From positions 1 to 5,457 of the forward strand of contig MHTO01000018.1 of assembly GCA_001823105.1 (NCBI GenBank): a stretch of DNA of 5,457 bases, written 5' to 3'. Every line of letters begins with the position of its first letter. The first letter of the stretch is position 1. Position numbers and translations under genes: made by a program. This stretch comes from Candidatus Wildermuthbacteria bacterium GWA2_46_15 (GTDB lineage Bacteria; Patescibacteriota; Minisyncoccia; Minisyncoccales; GWA2-46-15). The notes beneath the pieces were generated by a model that was not told where the DNA came from, ran no database searches, and saw only the letters and a list, made by a program, of their open reading frames with translations. Below are positions 1 to 4,377 of this stretch, one piece after another.

Positions 1-1
1 A

Positions 2-1531
2 ACTACTCAAACAAATGGATCTGATCCAAATTCCAAATTCCAAATTCCAAATTCTACTCAAATTTGCTCCGGTGAAATTCAAATGCTTTTACAAGTGAAA
101 TCAGCCAAACCAATGCCATATAATTTAGTTAATTCTTCAACCGACGAAATGCTCGCTAATTTGGGCAAATTAGCAGTAGTTGCGGCCTCGGGCAGTGAAG
201 CTCCAGTCAGTGTCGCGGGTGAGACAGCGGTGGATTCAAGCAAAATTGGAGTTGAAGAATGGGTGCAATTCAAGGGTAAAGTTGCCATCGCTGACGAATT
301 AATCGTGGGTAAATTGGCAATTTTGAATGAAGTTCAGATTTTGAAGAATCTGAAAGTGCTCGGTGATATTCGTTTGGCGGGCAATTTGCAAATAGACGGC
401 GCGGTTACATTAAAATTCTTTGAAGCGGAAGCCAATTCATTGCAAGTTGGCGATGCCGTAGCCATTGCTGGTGATAAATTGGTCCGCCGCGCCGGTTCCA
501 ATGATACGACCTATAAACCAGCCATTGGCTTAGTTGCGAGCATTTCATCAGATATGGGTGACAAACGAATTGTTCAAGTCGCGGTTTCTGGCGTAGTTAA
601 AAATTTGAAAGATTTACAAGCAGGCGCGATTTATTTCTTGGCGCAAAACGACGGCGAATTATCAACCCAAACTATTGATAAATTACTGGCTCAAGTCGAC
701 CAAATTGCAAACGGAACTGCTAATATCTATAACCTAACACCTAATACCTCGCCTTCTATTGAAAATGGCAGTGTCGCCCGTGGCTTAACACCAAAAGTTT
801 CCGACGCTGAAGGCCAAATGGTGCAAGTTTTAGGAGTCGCCAGAAGCGTCAATGAATTTGTGATTATGCCGAGTTTGCAAGTCGCGATTATCGGCAAAGA
901 CGGCTCGGTCGCCAATTTGTTTAATTCCACTTTCTGGAATGCAATCAGTGCTGGCTCAACGGGCGTCGTTGCTTCGCCAACAAACAACTCCCAACCTATA
1001 GCATCAGAACCTAATACCTATAATCCAACACCTATAACCTCTTCTGGCTCGCCTTTTGATTCCACTAACCCTTTAACCAGCATTTCAGAACCTACGACAA
1101 ATATTCCATCAATATCAGAACCTATAACCTCTACAACACCCGCGCCGCCCTCAACTGATACTGGCGTAATCGCTCCTACCACATCCGCCACAGTCGCGCC
1201 CGATGCAACTGCCCCGACTTCAACTGCTCCCACCATCTCAACAATTTCATCCGCGCCGATTATACCAATCTCAACCCCAGCTCCATCACTTATTACCGTT
1301 CCTATAACCTATAACCTAACACCTAATATCTCATCTGCAACCGCGCCCGTTTCGGCCACCACAGCTTCATCAGAACCCATAACCAATAACCTAATACCCA
1401 TAACTTCGGCGCCTATCGTCTCCGCCACCATTTCTTCCGCCCCCGTAACATCTTCCTCCGTTGCGCCCTCAACCGAATTTTCTCCTGCCCTTGTGCCTTC
1501 AACCGAATCCTCCTCCGCCCCCGCCTCATAA
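2..1531 (+). CDS. Large surface/tail-fibre-like protein, C-terminal part (5' end outside window)
   Basis: The frame is open from the left edge: the codons before the first ATG (position 83) contain no stop and no start, so the true start lies upstream. Numbering from that Met, residues 63-110 form a run of short alternating hydrophobic strands (FKGKVAIADELIVGK, then NLKVLGDIRLAGNLQIDGAV) resembling a beta-helical or fibre stalk. Residues about 118-265 resemble a domain seen in phage tail-fibre or decoration proteins: LQVGDAVAIAGDKLVRRAG, then PAIGLV, VQVAVSGVVKNL, AGAIYFLAQNDGELS and finally GQMVQVLGVARSVNEFVIMPS. Residues about 298-482 are low-complexity Ser/Thr/Pro/Ala/Ile, mucin-like, ending at TAA. 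No LPXTG motif or C-terminal membrane segment is present. A stretch at about 209-233 (with YNLTPNTSPS) looks inserted into the fibre-like domain and is encoded by 7-bp repeats. I infer a cell-surface or secreted role; the exact function is unknown. The signal peptide, if any, would be outside the window. Confidence 0.75.
   Translation, partial: TTQTNGSDPNSKFQIPNSTQICSGEIQMLLQVKSAKPMPYNLVNSSTDEMLANLGKLAVVAASGSEAPVSVAGETAVDSSKIGVEEWVQFKGKVAIADELIVGKLAILNEVQILKNLKVLGDIRLAGNLQIDGAVTLKFFEAEANSLQVGDAVAIAGDKLVRRAGSNDTTYKPAIGLVASISSDMGDKRIVQVAVSGVVKNLKDLQAGAIYFLAQNDGELSTQTIDKLLAQVDQIANGTANIYNLTPNTSPSIENGSVARGLTPKVSDAEGQMVQVLGVARSVNEFVIMPSLQVAIIGKDGSVANLFNSTFWNAISAGSTGVVASPTNNSQPIASEPNTYNPTPITSSGSPFDSTNPLTSISEPTTNIPSISEPITSTTPAPPSTDTGVIAPTTSATVAPDATAPTSTAPTISTISSAPIIPISTPAPSLITVPITYNLTPNISSATAPVSATTASSEPITNNLIPITSAPIVSATISSAPVTSSSVAPSTEFSPALVPSTESSSAPAS
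26..53. repeat. Tandem heptanucleotide repeat, (CCAAATT)x4
   Basis: Four perfect tandem copies of CCAAATT lie inside the reading frame of the surface protein. Because 7 is not a multiple of 3, three copies (21 bp) are needed to return to frame, giving a 7-residue peptide period (PNSKFQI then PNS). The frame stays open through the array, so it is translated if the gene is expressed. Confidence 0.9.
726..746. repeat. Heptanucleotide repeat cluster inside the fibre-like domain
   Basis: Three consecutive 7-bp units, TCTATAA, CCTAACA and CCTAATA, encode the peptide YNLTPNT. The cluster lies between two conserved halves of the fibre-like domain, where such a segment is not expected, so it looks like a repeat insertion tolerated in a loop. 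Confidence 0.75.
1010..1037. repeat. Heptanucleotide repeat cluster in low-complexity tail
   Basis: Four consecutive 7-bp units (CCTAATA, CCTATAA, TCCAACA, CCTATAA) encode NTYNPTPIT. It is preceded by the string TCAGAACCTA, whose TCAGAACC core (coding Ser-Glu-Pro) recurs near other heptamer clusters of this gene. Confidence 0.8.
1301..1328. repeat. Heptanucleotide repeat cluster in low-complexity tail
   Basis: Four tandem units: CCTATAA twice, then CCTAACA and CCTAATA. The last three units repeat, with one base changed, the three-unit order seen at 726-746 (ending TATAA-CCTAACA-CCTAATA), so the two clusters share one higher-order 21-bp repeat (YNLTPN). Confidence 0.85.
1376..1403. repeat. 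Heptanucleotide repeat cluster in low-complexity tail
   Basis: Four tandem units: CCCATAA, CCAATAA, CCTAATA, CCCATAA. These are degenerate copies of the same CCTATAA-type heptamer, here coding for PITNNLIPIT. Confidence 0.8.
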
Positions 1532-1540
1532 ATTTTCAAA

Positions 1541-1569
1541 TAAGAGTTAATATTTTAAGAGTCAATATT
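1541..1569. repeat. Imperfect 14-bp direct repeat, 15-bp period
   Basis: TAAGAGTTAATATT at 1541-1554 recurs as TAAGAGTCAATATT at 1556-1569 with one mismatch. It lies in the 69-nt gap between the surface-protein stop codon and the first palindrome. The inner segment also holds an AT-only inverted repeat (TAATATT at 1548-1554, AATATTA at 1564-1570). It could be a paired regulator site or remnant repeat; no function can be assigned. Confidence 0.5.
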
Positions 1570-1590
1570 AAAATACTTCAATCGTAGAAT
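1562..1590 (+). promoter_or_regulatory. Weak candidate promoter for the Cas2-like gene
   Basis: A -10-like TAGAAT (1585-1590) has a poor -35-like TCAATA (1562-1567) 17 bp upstream. Transcription would begin near 1597, putting the whole 36-bp palindrome (from 1601) in the 5' leader at about +5 to +40. That is a natural place for a repressor operator. The -35 match is weak, so this is tentative. Confidence 0.3.
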
Positions 1591-1600
1591 ATTTATCCAC

Positions 1601-1636
1601 AATGTTCATTTTAACCCATGGGTTAAAATGAACATT
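1601..1636. repeat. Perfect 36-bp palindrome, upstream copy
   Basis: The half-site AATGTTCATTTTAACCCA is followed at once by its exact reverse complement, centred on CCATGG. It is identical over all 36 bp to the copy at 2161-2196, and identity stops at both edges (C versus A on the left, G versus A on the right). It ends 2 nt before the start codon of the Cas2-like gene. As DNA it suits a dimeric DNA-binding protein; as RNA it would fold into a long hairpin directly before the initiation codon. Confidence 0.97.
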
Positions 1637-1638
1637 GT

Positions 1639-2157
1639 ATGGGAATATTACCGAAAACATATTTCACAATAGGAAATCTTGCAGAATCAATTCAGGAGGA
1701 CATAGCTAAGCATAACAAACGAAAAGTTAAAAAAGAGGATATAAAAAAAGCTTTTTACAAATTGTATTCATTAGAAAAAAAGGCGGAGGAGTATAATTTC
1801 ACAGATCTTTATTGGCGAGCTTTGCGGAGCGGTTATATTGTGGAAAATCGCGCCGTCAATGATTTAATAGTAACTTTAACCGATAAGGCGAAATTAAAAA
1901 TATTAGAAGCCAAATTTGCGCGCGCCGCGCGCTTAAAATCCGACAAGTACATTTTGGTTTCTTTTGACATCCCACAATCTCATACTGCGGCCAGAAATTA
2001 TTTGAGATCATTTTTGGTTCGCACTGGTTTCAAACTAATTCAAAAAAGCGTTTTGCTCGGCCACGCGGATGTGGCTGAAGAGCTAATGAAGCTGTTAAAA
2101 GAACACGCCGTTTCAGACTGGGTTAAGTGTTTCTATGTTTCAAAAATGATAGGATAG
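1639..2157 (+). CDS. PaaX-type winged-helix protein with C-terminal Cas2-like domain
   Basis: This 172-residue protein appears to have two parts. Residues about 25-90 are charged and helical and end in RSGYIVENRAVNDLIVTLTDKAKLKIL, which matches the recognition-helix/wing pattern of small winged-helix regulators (xxGxI...LTxKxK). Residues about 101-172 match the ferredoxin-like Cas2 fold as found in PaaX-family repressors: DKYILVSFDIP with Asp110 at the end of strand 1, then an Arg-containing helix (R119, R123), GFKLIQKSVLL (G130-L140) and a final WVKCFYVSKMIG strand. PaaX itself is about 300 residues, so this is a short version. Asp110 corresponds to the Asp that in true Cas2 nucleases binds metal; whether it is catalytic here cannot be told. 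ATG 1639 is the only usable start: an in-frame TAA lies at 1624-1626 within the palindrome, and no Shine-Dalgarno sequence precedes it. No other cas genes or CRISPR array are present, so a role in CRISPR adaptation is not supported. I infer a DNA-binding regulator or palindrome-binding protein. Confidence 0.75.
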   Translation: MGILPKTYFTIGNLAESIQEDIAKHNKRKVKKEDIKKAFYKLYSLEKKAEEYNFTDLYWRALRSGYIVENRAVNDLIVTLTDKAKLKILEAKFARAARLKSDKYILVSFDIPQSHTAARNYLRSFLVRTGFKLIQKSVLLGHADVAEELMKLLKEHAVSDWVKCFYVSKMIG

Positions 2158-2160
2158 TGA

Positions 2161-2196
2161 AATGTTCATTTTAACCCATGGGTTAAAATGAACATT
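2161..2196. repeat. Perfect 36-bp palindrome, downstream copy
   Basis: This copy is base-for-base identical to 1601-1636 and starts 3 nt after the TAG stop of the Cas2-like gene. In RNA it forms a perfect stem, but the following bases (ATTATTGCAG) are not a U-tract, so it is not a standard intrinsic terminator. It could protect the mRNA 3' end, pair with the identical 5' copy, or serve as a second protein-binding site or element terminus. Confidence 0.97.
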
Positions 2197-2227
2197 ATTG
2201 CAGTGAGCAGGTAATATATTTGGAGTG

Positions 2228-2278
2228 AGGCTCGGGGGTGTCATTTTAGATGATTTGATGTGTGAGCTTGATTTTTTT
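2228..2278 (+). terminator. Weak candidate terminator after the Cas2-like cassette
   Basis: AGGCTC (2228-2233) can pair with GAGCTT (2264-2269), including one G-U pair, followed two bases later by seven T residues (2272-2278). The 30-nt loop and short stem make it a poor intrinsic terminator, but it is the only stem-plus-T-tract arrangement downstream of the cassette. Confidence 0.2.
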
Positions 2279-2296
2279 GTTAAGGTAATTTATAAT
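2268..2296 (+). promoter_or_regulatory. Candidate sigma-70-type promoter upstream of typA
   Basis: TTGATT (2268-2273, 4/6 to TTGACA) and a perfect TATAAT (2291-2296) are separated by 17 bp, the optimal spacing. The predicted start near 2303 would give typA a leader of about 214 nt containing all three GC-rich hairpins. It also coincides with an ATG at 2303 that opens a 16-codon frame ending at TGA 2351-2353. Which of these, if any, is used is unknown. Confidence 0.45.
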
Positions 2297-2329
2297 GTCA
2301 AAATGATTATAGAAAATAAAATTCAATTA

Positions 2330-2348
2330 CCACCGACCCTGTCGGCGG
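2330..2348. repeat. GC-rich hairpin, copy 1 (GTCGGCGGAT-type)
   Basis: CCACCGA (2330-2336) pairs with TCGGCGG (2342-2348) around a 5-nt loop, with one A-C mismatch. The 10-mer GTCGGCGGAT at 2341-2350 recurs exactly at 2479-2488 in the second hairpin. No T-tract directly follows, so a terminator role is not supported. Confidence 0.55.
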
Positions 2349-2446
2349 ATTGACTGACACGACTTCATCTTTTTATTGCTATAAGATTTGATGTTTATTA
2401 AGTTACTTATTTCTCGATATGCTTTCATATATTGATTTTACACAAG

Positions 2447-2461
2447 CCCAGCTTCGCAGGG
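2447..2461. repeat. Small GC-rich hairpin in typA leader region
   Basis: CCCAGC and GCAGGG flank a TTC loop: three G-C pairs, an A-A mismatch, then two further pairs. It lies 6 nt before the next hairpin, so the two form a tandem structured block about 55 nt ahead of typA. Confidence 0.4.
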
Positions 2462-2467
2462 AAGGTA

Positions 2468-2486
2468 CCGCCGATTTCGTCGGCGG
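2468..2486. repeat. GC-rich hairpin, copy 2 (GTCGGCGGAT-type)
   Basis: CCGCCGA (2468-2474) is perfectly complementary to TCGGCGG (2480-2486) with loop TTTCG. It is a perfect-stem relative of the hairpin at 2330-2348, with the same loop length and 3' arm. It lies 30 nt upstream of the typA start and could be a leader structure or an intergenic repeat. Confidence 0.6.
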
Positions 2487-2494
2487 ATAGTTAG

Positions 2495-2500
2495 TATATT
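2495..2500 (+). promoter_or_regulatory. Candidate -10 element proximal to typA
   Basis: TATATT lies 16 nt before the typA ATG, which would give a leader of about 10 nt. The region where a -35 would sit overlaps the second hairpin and has no good match, so this is weaker than the promoter at 2268-2296. Confidence 0.25.
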
Positions 2501-2516
2501 ATAAAAAATAAAAAAT

Positions 2517-4316
2517 ATGGCGATTAGGAATGTCGCGATTATCGCGCATGTTGACCATGGCAAAACCACCTTGGTGGATGCACTCTTGAAATTCAGCGCG
2601 ATCAAATTGAAAAAAAATCAGTCGGACGAATTGATTATGGATAGCACTGATTTGGAGCGCGAACGCGGGATTACAATTTTTTCCAAAAACGCGTCCATTC
2701 AGTACGAAGGCACTAAAATTAATATTATTGACACGCCGGGCCACGCGGATTTTGGCGGGGAAGTGGAACGAGTTCTGAAAATGGCGGATGGCTGTTTGCT
2801 TTTAATTGACGCGGCCGAGGGGCCCAGGCCGCAAACGCTTTTTGTGTTGAAAAAAGCGTTGTTGTTGGGGCATAAAATTATCGTGGTGGTCAATAAAATT
2901 GATAAAAAAGACGCGCGGCCGAATTGGGCGCTGGAAAAAACTTATGAATTATTTTTTGAACTGGGAGCCAATAACGAACAAATTGAATTTCCGATTTTAT
3001 ATGCAGCCGGCTCTTTAGCCAAAGCTGGCGAGGACAAAGAATTATCAAAAATGAAAAGCATTGAACCGATTTTGGAGGCCATTATAAAATATATTCCGGA
3101 ACCGCAACACAATGCCGAGGGTTCGCTTCAAATGCTCGTGGTCAATTTAACTAAAGATAGTTTTCGCGGCCGCATTGCCATCGGCCGAGTGTATCAAGGC
3201 AAAATAACCGCGGGACAAACTATCGCGCGCATTGATCGCGAGGGTAAAATTAAAACCGCGCGCATTACCGCGCTGATGTCGTTTGAAGGACTGGCGGTCG
3301 TGGACGCTCAAGAAATTATCGCGGGCGATATTGCGGCGGTCGCCGGGCTTGACGATATTACGATTGGCGAAACGGTTGCCGACAAAGATAATCCTGAACC
3401 GTTGCCGCTTTTGGAAATTGAAAAGCCCACGGTCAAAATGGATTTTATGGTCAACACTAGTCCCTTTGCCGGCCGCGAAGGCAGATATTGCACCAGTCGA
3501 AATTTGCGCGAAAGATTATATAAAGAATTGGAAACAGATGTCGCTTTGCAAGTTGAAGATAGCGACACGACCGACACATTAGTCGTGGCTGGCCGGGGCG
3601 AATTGCATTTGTCTATTTTAATTGAACGGATGCGGCGCGAGGGTTATGAATTTCAAGTCGGTAATCCGCGCGTTATTACCAAAGAAGTTAATGATAGAAT
3701 TTTAGTCCCATACGAACAACTTTTTATTGAAGCGCCGACAGAATATAGCGGAGCAATTATTGAAAAAATAGGTCGTCGGCGCGGGGAAATGAAAAATATG
3801 CGCAACGAAGGCGCTCGCGTGTATTTGGATTTTATTATTCCAACGCAAGGTTTGTTTGGCTATCGCCGAGATTTTTTGACCGACACGAAAGGTACCGGTA
3901 TTATGAATACTTTGTTTGAAGGTTATAAAGAAAATCCGGGCGCCATTGATGTCAACTCTCATGGTTCGCTGATCGCGGCGTCAGACGGCGTCAGCAATTC
4001 CTACGGACTTTTGAATGTGGTTGACCGCGGAGTATTTTTTATTGACCCGGGCCAGCCGGTGTATGAAGGGCAAATTGTCGGCCAAAATAATAAAAATGAA
4101 GATATTGAAGTCAATGTGTGCAAAACGAAACGATTGTCCAATATGCGTTCCAAAGGCGAGGGCAATAAGGAGTCGTTGGAGGCGGCGCGCGTTTTGTCGC
4201 TGGAAGAAGCTTTGGAATTTATTGGCGATGACGAATTGGTGGAGATAACGCCCCAAAGCATACGGCTACGGAAAAAATATTTAACCTCACTGGAACGGAA
4301 GCGCGCTAAAAGTTAA
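2517..4316 (+). CDS. typA: Translational GTPase TypA/BipA
   Basis: At 599 residues this is full length for the family (about 605-615). It is a ribosome-binding GTPase related to EF-G and LepA; in studied bacteria it assists 50S assembly and growth under stress or cold. Motifs seen: G1 AHVDHGKT (10-17), G2 RERGITI (48-54, T53), G3 DTPGH (72-76), G4 NKID (126-129) and a G5-like YAAGS (162-166). The beta-barrel domain II begins about residue 204 (LQMLVVNLTKDSFRGRIAIG). The EF-G-like domain III includes GRGELHLSILIERMRREG (about 359-376). The TypA-specific C-terminal part contains GLFGYRRDFLTDTKGTGIM (about 445-463), VNVCKTKRLSNMRS (about 533-546) and the signature end DDELVEITPQSIRLRKKYL. Upstream of the ATG is A-rich DNA (AAAAAATAAAAAAT) with no Shine-Dalgarno sequence. 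Its G+C is visibly higher than that of the Cas2-like gene. trxB follows 61 nt downstream on the same strand. No key residue is missing. Confidence 0.97.
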   Translation: MAIRNVAIIAHVDHGKTTLVDALLKFSAIKLKKNQSDELIMDSTDLERERGITIFSKNASIQYEGTKINIIDTPGHADFGGEVERVLKMADGCLLLIDAAEGPRPQTLFVLKKALLLGHKIIVVVNKIDKKDARPNWALEKTYELFFELGANNEQIEFPILYAAGSLAKAGEDKELSKMKSIEPILEAIIKYIPEPQHNAEGSLQMLVVNLTKDSFRGRIAIGRVYQGKITAGQTIARIDREGKIKTARITALMSFEGLAVVDAQEIIAGDIAAVAGLDDITIGETVADKDNPEPLPLLEIEKPTVKMDFMVNTSPFAGREGRYCTSRNLRERLYKELETDVALQVEDSDTTDTLVVAGRGELHLSILIERMRREGYEFQVGNPRVITKEVNDRILVPYEQLFIEAPTEYSGAIIEKIGRRRGEMKNMRNEGARVYLDFIIPTQGLFGYRRDFLTDTKGTGIMNTLFEGYKENPGAIDVNSHGSLIAASDGVSNSYGLLNVVDRGVFFIDPGQPVYEGQIVGQNNKNEDIEVNVCKTKRLSNMRSKGEGNKESLEAARVLSLEEALEFIGDDELVEITPQSIRLRKKYLTSLERKRAKS

Positions 4317-4320
4317 TTTT

Positions 4321-4373
4321 CCAATTTTTAATTTTCAATTTATAATAAATTTATAATTTTCAATTTTTAAACA
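4321..4373. repeat. Degenerate AT-rich heptamer tract between typA and trxB
   Basis: Most of the typA-trxB gap can be read as 7-bp units: CCAATTT, TTAATTT, TCAATTT, ATAATAA from 4321, and again ATAATTT, TCAATTT, TTAAACA from 4353 after a phase slip. The units resemble the CCAAATT repeats at the left edge of the window. Two TATAAT hexamers (4341-4346 and 4352-4357) lie within the tract. Confidence 0.5.
4352..4357 (+). promoter_or_regulatory. Candidate -10 element for trxB
   Basis: A perfect TATAAT lies 20 nt before the trxB ATG, implying a leader of about 13 nt; a second TATAAT lies at 4341-4346. Neither has a convincing -35, and perfect -10 hexamers are easy to find by chance in such AT-rich DNA. 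Confidence 0.3.
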
Positions 4374-4377
4374 CCAT

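Larger units (their letters stand above)
1601..2196 (+). mobile_element. Candidate palindrome-bounded Cas2-like cassette (mobility unproven)
   Basis: The 596-bp unit consists of a 36-bp perfect palindrome, 2 nt, a 172-codon ORF with its stop, 3 nt, and an identical 36-bp palindrome. Almost nothing else is in it, so repeats and gene look like one unit. Since each repeat is palindromic, the two are direct and inverted repeats of each other at once. No target-site duplication is obvious outside the repeats, and no transposase with a recognisable HUH, DDE or tyrosine/serine recombinase motif is present. The alternatives are a self-regulated gene with two operators, or a repeat family that travels with its binding protein, in the manner of REP elements and RAYT proteins. 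Confidence 0.4.
2197..2516. other. Intergenic region between the palindrome cassette and typA
   Basis: No gene with a recognisable product is visible on either strand across these 320 bp. It contains a loose stem (AGGCTC 2228-2233 with GAGCTT 2264-2269) leading to T7 at 2272-2278, a promoter-like pair at 2268-2296, three GC-rich hairpins (2330-2348, 2447-2461, 2468-2486) in otherwise AT-rich DNA, and an AT-rich start region before typA. Some of it may be the typA 5' leader, and some may be decayed repeat DNA. Confidence 0.6.

Noticed and set aside
83..1531. Start of the surface-protein gene at ATG 83
   Set aside because: The frame is open to the left edge without a stop, and no ribosome-binding or promoter-like sequence precedes ATG 83, so a partial gene is more likely.
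727..1539. Minus-strand ORFs opposite the surface-protein gene (727-987, 1018-1236, 1309-1539)
   Set aside because: Their Val/Gly/Glu-rich sequences are the mirror of the Ser/Thr/Pro/Ala-rich coding strand, with no recognisable domain.
1548..1570. Terminator for the surface-protein gene formed by TAATATT/AATATTA
   Set aside because: The stem is AT-only, has a 9-nt loop and is not followed by a T-tract.
1593..1847. Replication origin, from DnaA box TTATCCACA and a second match (TTTTCCACA, minus strand, 1839-1847)
   Set aside because: Only two boxes, one inside a coding region, and no clustered boxes or dnaA/dnaN genes are present.
1601..2196. CRISPR array with two 36-bp repeats next to a cas2-like gene
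   Set aside because: There are only two repeats, they are perfect palindromes, and the 524-bp spacer is the gene itself; there is no cas1 or leader and no short spacers.
2161..2196. Intrinsic terminator of the Cas2-like gene
   Set aside because: The stem is perfect but no U-tract follows, and the identical sequence also occurs upstream of the gene, where termination would prevent its expression.
1590..2206. Target-site duplication flanking the palindrome cassette
   Set aside because: The bases just outside the repeats (TATCCAC on the left, ATTATTG on the right) do not match, so insertion by a TSD-generating transposase is not supported.
2197..2516. tRNA, riboswitch or other known structured RNA in the typA upstream region
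   Set aside because: No cloverleaf or recognisable aptamer core was seen; only simple hairpins are present.
3283..3582. Plus-strand ORF nested in typA, and similar overlapping ORFs at 4015-4248 and on the minus strand
   Set aside because: They lie wholly within a well-conserved typA frame, are rich in Arg/Trp as typical shadow frames, and match nothing recognisable.
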